Positions 11,740 to 24,335 of a stretch of DNA of 64,000 bases are shown here, in pieces. This stretch comes from Neolentinus lepideus HHB14362 ss-1 (taxonomy: Eukaryota > Basidiomycota > Agaricomycetes > Gloeophyllales > Gloeophyllaceae). The notes under the pieces were generated by a model, which saw nothing but the letters and a program-made list of their open reading frames with translations, was not told the origin of the DNA and ran no database searches. The stretch's first letter is position 1, and each line of letters opens with the position of its first letter. The stretch is from positions 66,899 to 130,898 of the forward strand of contig KV425552.1 of NCBI GenBank assembly GCA_001632425.1, given 5' to 3'. The position numbers were made by a program, and so were the translations under genes.

Positions 11740-12204
11740 NNNNNNNNNNNNNNNNNNNNNNNNNNNNNNNNNNNNNNNNNNNNNNNNNNNNNNNNNNNNN
11801 NNNNNNNNNNNNNNNNNNNNNNNNNNNNNNNNNNNNNNNNNNNNNNNNNNNNNNNNNNNNNNNNNNNNNNNNNNNNNNNNNNNNNNNNNNNNNNNNNNNN
11901 NNNNNNNNNNNNNNNNNNNNNNNNNNNNNNNNNNNNNNNNNNNNNNNNNNNNNNNNNNNNNNNNNNNNNNNNNNNNNNNNNNNNNNNNNNNNNNNNNNNN
12001 NNNNNNNNNNNNNNNNNNNNNNNNNNNNNNNNNNNNNNNNNNNNNNNNNNNNNNNNNNNNNNNNNNNNNNNNNNNNNNNNNNNNNNNNNNNNNNNNNNNN
12101 NNNNNNNNNNNNNNNNNNNNNNNNNNNNNNNNNNNNNNNNNNNNNNNNNNNNNNNNNNNNNNNNNNNNNNNNNNNNNNNNNNNNNNNNNNNNNNNNNNNN
12201 NNNN
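11740..12204. other. Assembly gap (465 N)
   Basis: A run of N. The first 95 bases after it are identical to the first 95 bases of the window, which implies a repeat-induced contig break. Confidence 0.99.
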
Positions 12205-12690
12205 CTGATTATTTCCTTGCATATCTGTGACCAGATATATGCGGTCCTAATCGGTCCGTCAAAGTATAGGATACCGAGAATGAATGATAGCACATTACAT
12301 GTCGTTCGGTTTAATTAAAAAACATCTTCACGAGCCGCCCCCATCATGGCTATGGATATCTCCTGCCACCTTTATGCCATGCATGCAGTGCTCTGTTAGG
12401 AATGTATTTCAGAAACTCTTACTTGGAATCCACTTTCGAGTTGAACATACTTAGGTTGTAGCGGACACGGAAGACACCAAAGCTAGACCAAAGGAAGAAA
12501 CGCGTCAGGTCGCGTCCTTTATTGCAACCACGTGATCCATCACGAGTGTATGCGTCACGTTGAAGCCACATCCTCCGCTAGACTGATTCTGAATACATGC
12601 TTACTAGTAGTATTGCGTTGTGCAGTCTAAGAACACCTTTCCGAAACACTATATATCGCCACTCTACGCTTCTCATCCGTCAATGCTCCT
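12205..12690 (+). repeat. TatD gene upstream region, duplicated at window start
   Basis: Second copy of the block at 1-456. It covers the promoter, a TATA-like CTATATATCG at 12649-12658 and the upstream in-frame ATG at 12597 of the TatD gene. Confidence 0.85.
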
Positions 12691-12701
12691 CTAGGCCAAA
12701 A

Positions 12702-14036
12702 ATGGGTAAAAACAACAAGAAAAAATTTCAAGTTCCCGATGAGTCCCATCTCCTCTTACCCGCGCATCCAAGCAGCACTTCAGGGCAGACGACGCCAATA
12801 GTCGACACCCACACCCATCTCGTATCGACCTTCTCCGTCTACCAGGGCAAGTACCGTGAGGGCAAACATGCAAGCATCTTCGAGTTCGTCAAGAGTATGT
12901 ATAACAGACCGGGCAGTCATCGAGTAGAGGCGATCGTAGACGTCTGTTGTGAAGCGCCGGTGCAGAGGGTGTGGAAGGAACTCGCAGATTCTGCGCTGAC
13001 GCCGGATGGGAGGGAGAAGGATTGGGGCGGGATTGAATATTGGTTTGTGATGGGTGCGTCTGAAACAAGCTTCAAAAGCGTGTTTAGGAGGTACTGACGT
13101 GGAGCGGTCAATTCTCCAGGAGTACACCCGTAAGCTGGATTGGTGATTGTTGAAGTCCCGCGTATCTGAAGCCGACATCCGAAAGCCACGAAGCGAAGGT
13201 CTACACCGACGACGTTGAGAAAGACATGTACGTCCTGATAGTAGTCTGCTCACCGCACCACTTATGGTTATTGCAGATTAGAAGCAATGACCCATCCTCG
13301 CTGTGTCGGCTGGGGCGAGATCGGGCTCGATTACCATTACGACAACTCCCCTCGCAAAATCCAACAAGACGTCTTCCGCAGACAACTTCGACACGCCGTG
13401 CGCCTCGGCAAGCCTCTGACCATTCACACTAGAGAGGCCGAAGAGGATACGGAGAGGATATTAAAGGAGGAGGTGCCTCGGGATCATAGAGTGCGTCATT
13501 TATCAAAATTGATGTATGATGTTAAAGTAGAGGTGGTGTAGATACACATCCACTGCTACACAGACTCTCCGGAGCTCGCGCAGAGACTTCTAGACCACTT
13601 CCCAAATTTGTATATCGGTATCACAGGTGCATCTCCTCTCCCTCACCGTTTCTGCGCCCTTCTCACTGTCTTCACTGTTATCATGTGAACAGGCGTGATC
13701 ACATGCTCAACCAACCTTAACACCTCCGCCGTCATTCGGAACTTCACCTCCTCTCCTTCCTCTGCTATGAGGATACTCCTCGAAACCGATGCACCGTTCA
13801 TGGTTCCGTCAAACCTGTACCCTTCTCTTCCGACTCTCAAGGGTAAGCCATCCGTCATCCAATGGTTATCCTGTTACGATATTGAACTGCCTCTTGTAGG
13901 TAAGCTGCCACTCTGTCACACCGCTATGATCCCCTGGACGGCGGAGTTCGTCTCTGGCGTTGCTGGAATAGGTTGGGATACGGAGAAGGTGATGAGAGTG
14001 GGGCGGGAGAATGCGCGAGCGGTGTATGGCGTGTAG
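12702..14036 (+). CDS. TatD-family metal-dependent hydrolase (Scn1-like)
   Basis: Seven exons (12702-13053, 13120-13129, 13186-13227, 13277-13490, 13542-13626, 13693-13842, 13900-14036) join to a 329-residue protein, the usual size for fungal TatD/Scn1 proteins. All metal-site motifs are present: IVDTHTHL, the glutamate in GWGEIGLDY, the histidine in LTIHTRE, HIHCYTDSPE and the aspartate in LLETDAP. The family hydrolyses phosphodiester bonds of DNA and is linked to 3'-5' exonuclease activity; the fission-yeast member Scn1 is known as a Cut9-interacting protein. The ATG at 12702 has a good context (AAAAATGGG). An in-frame ATG at 12597 would add 35 residues rich in Arg, Ser and Leu without acidic residues, resembling a mitochondrial presequence. 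The second exon is only 10 nt, supported by reading frame and family motif (GVHPHEAKVYTDD). Confidence 0.92.
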
Positions 14037-15044
14037 GTGCGCACAGATGGGCGGGTGACGGATGGGATGTGGATAATACGACAGGAGAGCGATGGGGGTT
14101 AGATCTGTAGGGGCAAAGACGACGCAGATGCCACGAGATAGGGGTGGCGTATAGAGGTAAACTCCCGACTAGAGGGGAGGGGGATAATTATGCAAGGGTC
14201 GAAGTTATCTAAGCCGCTGTGAAACACAACTTTGGGATACCGGTGCCACATCGTCTTCATGGTTTCTTCGTCGTGATTCGACGTCCGTGCCTATCATGCC
14301 CGCTCGAGATGACGAATCGCAGTGCTCTTGGAATTTACGCGAGGTTAATTCCATTTCGCTGACGGTTTGTGACGGTGAGTTTGTTGAGCTCTACCTATCC
14401 TACACTACTTAGAACTAAATTCTCTCGCTTCTCGTGAATCCTCTTCACCTTAGAGTTATTCCTCGCGTACCAAGTACAATCTCTTCTTACGACGTAATAT
14501 TCTGTTGACTAGACCGCTTTCGCATGGACCATCGATGCCTTGCCATTCACCATCCAACACGGGGAACAACAGAGGATGTCAGACTCCTCCTTTCTTTAAG
14601 TGCAGTCTACCCTTGGGTACACCAGCCTTCTGACAGCATGCGAGGCTTCTGAACAAACTTGACGTGCCCACTCGTGCACGGCTCAGGCCGGCGTTAGTTG
14701 ACCTTACTCTACATTTCTGTCGGATGGTGGCTACTGACGGTTCGCTTGTGCGCGTTATTCTGTCTTTATATAGATTGCAGTTCGCTGCATGTTCTCATCG
14801 CGGTTGAAAGCGCCGATCCTCAGCCTTACGGCCGGCTCCCAAAACTGGCCCATCTGCCCGGGGAGCTCAGAACTTACCCCGTACATTGACTGCAATACAC
14901 GAGTGGGTACGCATGTTGAACGGCGAATAGGACAGTTGTAAGGACATGCCGCTTTCTGGATTACCGTTTCAGAACTACAATAAATTAGTATGATGAACTA
15001 ATCGTGGTCTACAAATTTCCATTTACATATACCGCCGAACTATC
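14037..15044. other. Intergenic, nothing recognised
   Basis: A kilobase between the TatD gene and the start of the biosynthetic cluster. Short frames only; it marks the left border of the cluster. Confidence 0.5.
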
Positions 15045-16869
15045 TTACTTAGATACCGAAGACGCAGCTGCCTCCGGTGATTTTCCCCCAGTATCCGACT
15101 CGTCACTCGCCGTATGCATCAAGTCCCCCCACTGAATCCACCAGTCTTCCGCCGTTTCCTTCGCATCATAATCAAAGATATGTATCCACTGCTCCCACGT
15201 TTGCCGAAGATACTCGTCGAGCTCCTCATCTTCATTATCCCAGTCGCTGAACCCGCGTTGCAGCGCCGCGCGCATAACTTCGTCACGCTCCTGCTGTGCG
15301 GGCCCGTTGGGCATGCTGACAAACTCGAGGACACCGATCTCGGCGCGATATATTTGTTCGGCGCGTTTAAGGCGGATGTCTTCGTAGGCGTTCAGTATCA
15401 TTGGAATCTGACTCTTCTTGTGGAGACGACGGAAGAGCCCACCGAGCGTGACTGCGTCTTCGACGGCCATAGCGACGCTCTGAGTGCCGTGGTACTATGT
15501 TGACCTCGGTTAGACTGTGCTGCGAGTGAATGCAGTGGAAAAAACTTACAGTAAGATGATTTGCCGCATCTCCAACCAGGATTATATGCTGGTCATCGTG
15601 AACGAGATTCTCAAACGGTTCGTGTATTACCATCCTTGTGCACCTGACATCTAGCCGCCGTGCAAACTTCAGCAGTCTCTGTACCCTGTAATGGTTGAGC
15701 GGTATTTCATGCAATCAGAAATCCGAGGTAATTACACGGGTTCGAATTTATGGCCAGGAAAATCCAAGTCTTCGAAGGAATATGTTTTGGACCAATGCTC
15801 ATCAAACACGTCGAGGCCACTATGCCACATCCCGGTAACACCATAGCCCTTTTTCTATGCGAAAAGGTTTGTCTTAAGGGAATAATCTGTGCAAACTGAA
15901 ATGCTTACATTAGGGTTACAGAGGAGAGTACAGTCATCCCCCATCCACATGACCCACTGTCACTAGAATGAGTGTTCTGTGGTTCTAGGCGCGTTACTAC
16001 TTCCTGTGCTCACCTGTGCGACTGACACAAATGAAGATAGCTCCTCATCTGATTCAAGCATATGGTAAGGGATGTTGAAACTACATCACGATCAGCAACA
16101 AGGCAAATGAGATATCGGCAACTTACCACAATACAGATTTCCTATATCTTCCCTCCTCATAATTGTCAACTACTTGAGGTCGAATCACACTACCGGTGCC
16201 ATCACTTCCTATAATGATATCCCCGCTGACCCTAGAGCCAGTCGACAAGACTACAGTGTTGGTGGCAACTTCCAAGTCTACGACTTCTGAGTTCCATGAG
16301 AATTCCACTCCTGCATCGACTGCGAGATCGAAGAGTAGGTCATATAACTCGCCGTACTAATGAATTCAGTCTGATGAACCCTCTTATTTTACATCATGAA
16401 CTCAGAAACTCACTGAGGCAAAAATTGATTCAGCACCGAGGTCCTCAATTATCCTCTGAGGAAGGGCTACTTCACCCACATGCTCCCCGGAGTGAGCTTA
16501 GTAAGGACAAGGACAAGGTTCAAATTTCACTTCTAGTGCTAGGATCACATTTACTTACCAATCCTATGGTGATGGAAGACATTTTTTGGAGATTGAGATA
16601 GCTTGTTGCCGATTCCCCAGCTATCCAGGATCCTCATCAGGTTAGGTGGCACGCGGATACTCCCTGTGAACTCGGTTTACATGTCAATAGATAAATGGGA
16701 GCTCATAGTCTTGCGAACTAATAGCTACCTGGTGTTTGACTGCACTTCGCTCCAGAATGTGTACTCTATGACCGGCAGATAGCAAGGTAAAGGCGCAGGA
16801 TAGCCCAGCGATGCTGCCGCCGACAATAATGAATTTTAACGGAAGCCTGGCATTCCGATCGGGAGACAT
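15045..16869 (-). CDS. FAD-dependent aromatic monooxygenase (salicylate-hydroxylase type)
   Basis: The protein begins MSPDRNARLPLKFIIVGGSIAGL, giving the Rossmann GxGxxG-type FAD site (GGSIAG) and ERS at the end of beta-2. The middle has the GSDGTGSVIR segment (DG motif), and the last third has LVGDAANHLT joined to YHGTQSVAMAVEDAVTLGG, the FAD ribityl-binding GD motif. At least six introns separate these pieces and all junctions checked keep frame. Enzymes of this group hydroxylate phenols or, when a carboxylate sits at the attacked carbon, decarboxylate and hydroxylate together. It is the first of five co-oriented genes that include a UbiA prenyltransferase. In prenyl-quinone pathways such as vibralactone biosynthesis, an enzyme of this kind converts prenyl-4-hydroxybenzoate to prenylhydroquinone; the same role is inferred here. 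No signal peptide; probably cytosolic. Confidence 0.9.
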
Positions 16870-17580
16870 GATAATATGGGGATCAATAATGGAGCTAGTG
16901 CCTGGTTTGAACGCTAGGGTGAGTAGATGTTTTCGTCGTCGTACTGGATACCTTGAGTAGTGTTCAAAGTGGGGACCCGTTACTAACACTATCAAAGCGC
17001 AGTGAACCGCCGTCCCGAGAACACCGAGAAGTGTACATCACAAATAACCATATCAGCTTATCAAATCCAGTTGTATAGAGAGGGTCGAAGTGTCACGGTC
17101 GTGTTCACTCCCGTTTTCATCAAAAGATTGACATGACTGCGAGATGGCTAGAACTCCACATGTGAACTAACGAAGAAACGGTGGACAGTACTAGCTAGTC
17201 TTGTATGCCCGACTAAGTACCTTAGAGTCATCCAGGACGACAGCTACATTATCAATGGCTCGTCGCATCCAGCCGATTTGGCACGCACAGACACAATAAG
17301 TCCAGCGAAAACAAGTTTACACGGTAATCTACAGCCACGACTCACGAGAGACTACGTCTCCGCCGCAAACGTTTCTTGAATGATGTAGTCACACGCGCAA
17401 GATGCACCAGTCCGAAATCGACCTCTAGCTCTTGGTTCGTCCGAGGCTCGAGACATATAGGCAACGGATGGTCTCGGCGTGAACATCCGAGCGAGGTACG
17501 AGCGAGTAACTGAAGGGGAGTGGTTTCCTGCGGTACACTATCACTACTCCGAGAAAGAACAAATCACTGAAATAAGATGC

Positions 17581-19552
17581 TTACGAGGTGATACCTGACG
17601 TGCAGTTGTCAGGAACAGGAACAACGAGCCGTCCGTCTGAGTCCACCCCCGGACAAATATTGAATCCCCATATCAAACGGGTGATTCCGATCCACACGGT
17701 GCGTGCTCCTGCGATATCATCAGCTTCGTTACTGTATGGCCTGCTAGTAGCGCACCTAGGTAGCGCCCGGGGCAGACCCTGCGAGATATGTTTCCTTATG
17801 AGGATTGCTCTCTCACCGTAGGACTTAAAGTGCTTTACCTGCGACCAAAACCAAAACCATAATGACCTTGTGTAAGATCATCACGACCATCAATGTCTTG
17901 CATGAAACGATCGGGATTGAATGACAAAGGCTCTGGAAATAGTCGTTCGTTGTGTTGCATGGCCCATATATTTGGTATGACCATCGATTTGCCTTTAATG
18001 AAGTAACCTTTGTATACATCATCGGCGTCTGAAAGATGAGGAAAACCTCCAGGCGCCGCAGGCATCCACCTGTACACCATCAGACACCATCCGTCCCCAA
18101 ATCGATCGCACACTGACCGAAACAGCTCTTTTGTCAAGGCTACGCAATATGGCAGCGAATTCATGTGAGAAAGATCGGGGGCGCGACTAGGGCCGAGACC
18201 AGGGAGACCATCGATTTCAGCCTGAGCCTTTCGTAGTGTTTCCGGATACAAGATGACCGCCATGAGAAACCACATGAAAGTCCCTGCTGTTGTATCTGTG
18301 CCGGCCACGAAAGCGGAGCCGACGACTATGATGCTAGTTGAGTATTATGCACGTTATCGTCCACCACGTAGCTCCTACCGTACGCCAAGGACTCCGCGTC
18401 CAAGATATTCTTTTCGTTCGCTTGTAATAATCTGGCGGCAAAACAATCCGAGTCATCTCCGGAAGCCAATCTAACTTTAACTTCATCCAGGAGTCTGCCA
18501 TATAGCTTGCACATTTTTCAGCTACAACAGAAGACACTCGGTTCATGCACGTACTCACTTGAATTTCGTAGTCGTGTTTCCTCCGAGCAGATATTCTCCA
18601 AGGCGCAAGGAAATCAGGCAAAGAGTCCAAGATGGGAAACGTATCGACTAGATGAGAGCCAGGATAACAATCTCGGATGAAGCCGTCTAGGATAATTAAC
18701 ACCGTTTTCAAGTCCTCATCGTCATCGCTCAAGCTTTTCCCGTAGCTTAACCTAAAAACTGTGGCTGCTGCGTATCGCTTGCTGTGGAGATCCGCCTCTC
18801 CGGGCTTGACCAGCATATTGTAAAGATATTTCGCTGATTCCTCTTCCTGCATGGACTCGTACGAGCCTACCACTACAGGTTCGGACGGTATAAATATTTG
18901 GGATAAATGTTGGACGCAAGACGACCAGTACATACCTTTGGGCTGCAACATCTGATGGAATGCAGCACGGTGCTGTTTCAACTGCGGTCCGTACGGGAGA
19001 AGAACTAGGCGCTTCCCATGGGATTGGTATTTGCCCGCATACACAAGCTGTTTACGGGACGAGTAGTTATGCGACCGCCGGTTAAGCTGATTATATTATA
19101 AGGGCACGAACAACCTAATCCAGTTCAAACATGTACTCACGAGCTCCTCTGCATCCTCTGCGTCATTCAGAATGACCAGATTATCGCCAGCGAGGGAAAG
19201 ACCAACCACAGGACCTGAACCGCATTGATCACACAATTCCACGGTTTGTGACTTGCCACACACCATAATGCTGACCGAGGGATTCAAAATATTTCCAGAC
19301 GTGCTTCTTCGGAACCTGTAGCAGATGTCCTACGATTGGGTGCGGCGTTGGGCCAGGAAGAGGACTGGAAGTCCCTGGGGTGGAGTGAATCATCTTCCTG
19401 ATGAATAGTCGACATAGTACCAGGACTGTCACGGCCGCAGTAGTTGGCAGTAAGAAGGCTGTCAGTGAAGGAAGGGCATTGTTGGACGCAAAGACTCGTT
19501 CTCCCGACTGAAGGACGGGATTCGACGATCCTAATAATATGTGGCTCTTCAT
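17581..19552 (-). CDS. Cytochrome P450 (cluster P450 A)
   Basis: An N-terminal hydrophobic anchor is followed by the proline-rich hinge SSPLPGPTPHPIVGHLL. Further on come the C-helix region LLPYGPQLKQHRAAFHQML, the I-helix FVAGTDTTAGT, the K-helix ExxR (TKELFRWMPAAPGG, restored by splicing), the PERF-like FNPDRF and the haem-binding FGFGRR-VCPGRYLG with its cysteine. The final exon reads ARTVWIGITRLIWGFNICPG and ends at a TAA at 17581. The chain has the normal P450 length and every key residue. It is most similar in the window to the decayed P450 at 32403-34335 (shared RHRAAF-QML and VWI--RLIWGFNI), so the two look like a duplicated pair. Endoplasmic-reticulum enzyme, probably oxidising the prenylated product; substrate unknown. 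Confidence 0.9.
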
Positions 19553-19962
19553 CTTCGTTGAGAGACTGAAATCTACTGCGGCATCAGCACTGGAAAGGTA
19601 GTAGTTTTATCTAAAGTGAGCGTTATCAGCTGTCAAATCACCACCTGAACATCATAGGAAAGCGATATAGGCAGCCATCGGCCCTACATCGTCAACAAAG
19701 ATGACAAGCATCTACCAATTCTGATTCATGATAGAAACACAAGGTCGATACGGACCTGGAACTTGGAAACTAGAGAAAGGAGTGGAACATAACATAACAA
19801 ACTAGCGCACTTTCACAGGACTTCGCAACGCTGGAGAAATCGTTTAGGCACTCCATCAGTTGATGTCCAGGAAGGGCTATAAATTCATTGATGGTATGTT
19901 ACATTAACACCCGGCAGGGAACCGATCTACGGCAGGGTTTCCGCTCGTATTCCCAAAGATGG

Positions 19963-22137
19963 TTAATCATTTTCCTGTTCTAGGAAATGGATCAGACTTG
20001 TCGACCTTGGGATCAAGTCGCATGGGAAGAATTCTGGGACGCTGAGACAAATGTGAGCGATCTCCACAAACAATCACTCCCTAGTTTGATGAACATACCT
20101 AACCATGCCAGAAGTAACTTTGTAATCATGAGATGGAAGTGAACACTCAGTTCCTGTTTCATCTTTCGATCGTCGAATCTCGAAAGCGGCCAGGATGGTG
20201 ACGAATATTATCCACAGATGGTCTTCTGCGAAGTGAACGCCGGGGCATGTGCTACAAAATGAGTAGAGCCAGAACACGGCAACTGAACCGAAGAGGACTC
20301 ACCGTCTGCCGAAACCGAACGCCACCTCCCTAGGATCAAGCTGTCCTGATTCCATAGAATTCGGCATGAAACGGCCCGGATTGAATCGCGAGGGCTCCGG
20401 GTAAACTCTTTCATCATGTAAGATTGACCTGCCGTCAGCGTCCACAAACGTGAGAATTGAGGTGCACCCGAGTAACTTGTGGTGCCCACCAGGCGTTGAC
20501 CATCACAATAGATTGCTTCGGTATCACGTATCCCCGGTACTCGTCAACTTCATTTGACTGGTGTGGGACCCCTTCAATGCCATTAGCTCAGCCGCTGATG
20601 CGACGGAGGCACGGTCACGTACCTAAAGGAACTGCGGGAACCCATCGGAACACCTCCAGAACGAGGCAATTGCAATACTGAAGCGCAGCCTTGTCCGTGA
20701 AATCAGGGAACCGTTCACCCTTGGTCACAGAGTCTATCTCCAACTGTGCCCTTCGCATGACATCGGGGAAGAGGACCATGCTAATCGAATAACTGAGAGG
20801 TAGGAGTAGCAGATATGCGAAAACAAAACGTACGCTAGCATGAATGAATAGAACGCAGACAGTGTCTGAGCCGGGAAAATTCATATTGGTTAGGAATTGT
20901 GAGTACATATGCTAGATTGACGTACAGTGTCCGCTCCCCCTGTGAAATATATAAAATAATTGTGTCAGTGGGATACTTCTGCGGAAGCAAGCTACTTACC
21001 AAGGTAAAGTACTCCTGCAGTCGCCTTAATTAAATGATCGTGGTCCGGCTGCTTATCTTCGTCCTCCAACATATATCCTACCAAAGACGGAGTCGCAGTT
21101 CCATTGGCCTTATAACTACGTGAAGTTTCGGGACATCTCAGAAGTTTAGCCCACGTACTAGAGACTGTTTCACATCGGTGAATGGTATGTCTATCAAGGA
21201 AAGGCAGAGTTTTCTCCATTCGCGTGCTTGCCGTTGGAATTCTGCTCCTGGAAACCATTTTGGGACGTATTTCACTAGGACGAGCAGTTGCCAACATGTC
21301 TCCCAGAGAAGGAGAAGATTTACTGACACACCGGGATAAGATCAACCAGATATTTCCCCACATTCCCGGCGATGACGAGTGACTCCGTTGCTGCGTCTGC
21401 CAAATGAACGTAGTCATTCCTTTTCTGTCCATTCTTGCAACCATACAAGATCGACATCATTGTTGCCCCAGAAGCACTGCACCTATGTTATTGGCTGTCA
21501 CTATGAGTATACGCGTCCGCTGCTTACTGTTTGATTAGAGGAAGGCACTCTCCCGGAGAGTGATAGAGCTCGAGTACAAGTTGACGAGCCTCTCGAATCT
21601 GGATGGGATGGTACCTATGTAGGACCTGTTTACGCAGTGGTGCAACCACGTTGGATCGATACAGTTTGAAGCGTGGCCCGTAGGACATAAATTGAATCGC
21701 CCAGTCCCACCCCATGCTTCGAACGCGCCGAGGTTAGAATACGGTCAGCTGTCAGGAGCAAACTTACAGGTCAGATATCATCGTAAATTTGGGTCTGTCA
21801 GAGTAGATACTACTGCGCTTTTCTAACAAATCTCGGGCTGCATCAAGGGAGTTCAGGATGATAAGATGCCGTCCCAAAGCGCTGAGATGCATGACGTCGC
21901 CTGGACATTATACCATAAGTATTACCGTCCTAACGAAGATGTAAGCAACGTACCGAATTTCTTGGACCATTCCACGTATGTTGTCCACTGGTGTGAAGGC
22001 GGAATGTCCAAGGCATTCCCGAGGAAGGGTAATCCTGTGGGACCTGGTGGCAGACGTACTCGGGAACGCCGAGCGAGTAGTACAGCTACCAGAGACAGCA
22101 AGGCAATGGACAGAATTGCTTCGAACATGGTAGGCAA
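19963..22137 (-). CDS. Cytochrome P450 (cluster P450 B)
   Basis: Starts MPTMFEAILSIALLSLVAVL (membrane anchor), then ARRSRVRLPPGPTGLPFLGN. Spliced exons give the I-helix GGADTTLSAFYSF, the K-helix VLEVFRWVPAVPLG (ExxR), FNPGRFMP and the haem site FGFGRRTCPGVHFAEDH. The last exon ends CDLIPRSTSLIHFL and a TAA at 19963, typical of basidiomycete CYP C-termini. All catalytic motifs are intact across about ten introns. It belongs to a different P450 type from copy A, closer to the O-methylsterigmatocystin-oxidoreductase-like basidiomycete P450s. It lies 410 bp upstream of P450 A on the same strand and 670 bp from the prenyltransferase gene. Role inferred as a tailoring oxidation. Confidence 0.9.
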
Positions 22138-22248
22138 AATGGAGGGTTCGCGGGATGAGTATGAATGGGACGCCGATGCGTTATGTGTGCCTCTGACTCT
22201 TGCATGGCAGTTGCATCCACAAACTAACCATCTTCAAGCAGGATAAGA

Positions 22249-22303
22249 TTTCGGCAAGGCACTGCCCCGGTTTCGGTAAGGCACTGCCCCGGTTTCGGTG
22301 AGG
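22249..22303. repeat. Short tandem repeat, 22-bp unit, 2.5 copies
   Basis: TTTCGGCAAGGCACTGCCCCGG is repeated at 22249-22270 and 22271-22292 with one change, plus a half copy. It lies between the start of P450 B and the end of the prenyltransferase gene, that is, in the P450 B promoter region. Confidence 0.9.
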
Positions 22304-22808
22304 TGGTGAGTTCGGGCACTGTTTGATACGTTATAAAAACTTGTTCTAATTTTACATCTTGCCTATGGTGTGATGCGCACGGTTGCTGGAGAACGCACAC
22401 GACACCTAATAGAACATAACGAGAGTGAGAGAGACTCACAACAGACTGAGAGAACGTGAGAAGGTGTCGATTACTGGCGTTGGCAAGACAGAGACCTACT
22501 AACTACAGCGACGCGACAATCTACACTACATTACATAAGCGTGAGACGGCCTTGACCATTGCATATGGTTTCAGATTGGAACTTTGAAGAGTCGAGAACG
22601 CGATGATGGACGATTTCAGCTATGAAAGCCCGTCTATTGACGCTTCATTGCCCCTCAGATCGCTTGGGTAATACGAACAAGTCATCGGTCCAGAGTACGT
22701 GCTTTAAGTACTAGTAATCGCCAGCACGAATCCATCAATCAAGACCCGCAGTTCGTGCGAATTCAAGGACAACTTCGAATAGTCTGCTACAGGTCATATC
22801 AAGCGGAC

Positions 22809-24152
22809 CTAGACAATATGTAGTCGGCCAACATGCCGGCCCATATGATGAAACCCGCGTCATCATTTGCCTAAACCGTGTGAGTTGTCAGACAGTGATT
22901 ATCGATACCTCTGTAACCTTACCCTGAACTTCTTCCAGCAGTCTGAAGGGTTGTCGAAGTCTACGGTCATTACTTGCCACAGAAGATGGACTGCAGATCC
23001 GCAGATGGATATAAAGTAAAACAGTGCTCCTTGCTCGTTCATGTTGCCGAGGTGAACTAGGCATCCAACGAAGATCGCAGCAAAGAAGAATAGAATAGGT
23101 CGGATGTTCGAACCGAACAGCAGAGCCGTAGATTTGACGCCGATATTTTTGTCGTCTTTTTTATCCTGAGAAGCAAGTGAGCACGATGCACATATTGGCG
23201 AGCAATAGAAAACGCCAAACCTGACAGGCATAGATCGTATCATAGAAAATTGTCCAGCTAATTACTGCGGTAAGTAGCTTGCGTTCTAGATTAATCAGAA
23301 TTAATGTTTACCATACGCAACCAGTGATAAAAGGGACGAAGATGGGTAAGGCCAGTCGGCCAAATTCGGAAGACAGTGCAATTGTGAAGCCCCAGTTCAT
23401 TGCGAGTCCTAGAAATATTTCTATCATGATCCATTCGTTCAGTACTCAGTCAACTCACCCAGCCATGCCTGTGGCCAATCAGTCCATCGCTTCATGAGCG
23501 GATACAGACCGTGCAATGGAAATATTCCGACAAGTCCCCATATCCAACTGTCCACATACTCAGAACTTTCCTTAAATTCTGACCAAGTGCGATGCTCACG
23601 CCGAGTTATTCGTCCATGACAGCATCCAGAGGCAAGCAATTAGATGCACGAAGAGCAGTAATACCGCCTCAAATACAGATACAGCACCGGACGCGAGAGG
23701 CCTAGTTTTTGTGCGTTCTATGTCACGCTGTAAATTCTCGCGGCCACAGGCTCTTTCGTCAGAAGACTAGGCTCACCAACTTGACGGTCAAAATCAATAT
23801 CGCAGATGTCATTGATAATGCAAGCTGCGTTGTGCACGAGTGTGCTTCCAACAAGATATCCAATGAGCTTCAGTATGAATTCCGCAGGTGGCATACTGTT
23901 GCGATATGCCGCCATTGTTAAGCCCCATGCTTCATCTCTCCGCTCAGACTATAACGAATGAACATCGACGCAGAACGCACCGCATGGCCAGAATACAAGG
24001 AGGCTTCCAGCGGGGAACTTGTGTAACCGAGTGAGCTCGAAATACAGCTTCAATTTGGACCGGTGCGATGCTGGGCTTATGCTGTTGGCAGTATTTACGG
24101 TCATGGCACGGGATAGAGGAAACAGGCAGGAAGATCGTAGAACCGCTCGCAT
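22809..24152 (-). CDS. UbiA-family aromatic prenyltransferase
   Basis: Multi-pass membrane protein with the two Asp-rich motifs of the UbiA family. The first is NDICDIDFDRQVG after a hydrophobic segment, followed by RTKTRPLASGAVS. The second is YDTIYACQDKKDDKNIGVKS. The start MRAVLRSSCLFPLSRAM is followed by SKLKLYFELTRLHKFPAGSL, the usual COQ2-like entry (LxRxxKPxG). Hydrophobic helices run to the last exon, which ends GFIIWAGMLADYIV. At least six introns; the stop is at 22809. The enzyme transfers an isoprenyl chain from its diphosphate to an aromatic acid, typically 4-hydroxybenzoate. A second COQ2-like gene inside a P450/flavoenzyme cluster points to meroterpenoid rather than ubiquinone synthesis; chain length cannot be told from the sequence. 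Confidence 0.9.
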
Positions 24153-24335
24153 TCACTCGACATAGCTGATAAATGGTAGCCGGTTTCCCTGAACACCGCC
24201 TCTGAGCCTCTGATATTCGATGCATAGCCAACATTCCGTGATAAGAACACGATGAATACACTGCAAGATTGATGTAGCTCACAAATCTGATCTTCAAAAG
24301 TAGTATCCGTGTGAAACACTCAACAGCAAACACAA

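Noticed and set aside
11522..12293. Long open frames across the gap.
   Set aside because: They consist almost wholly of undetermined residues from the N run.
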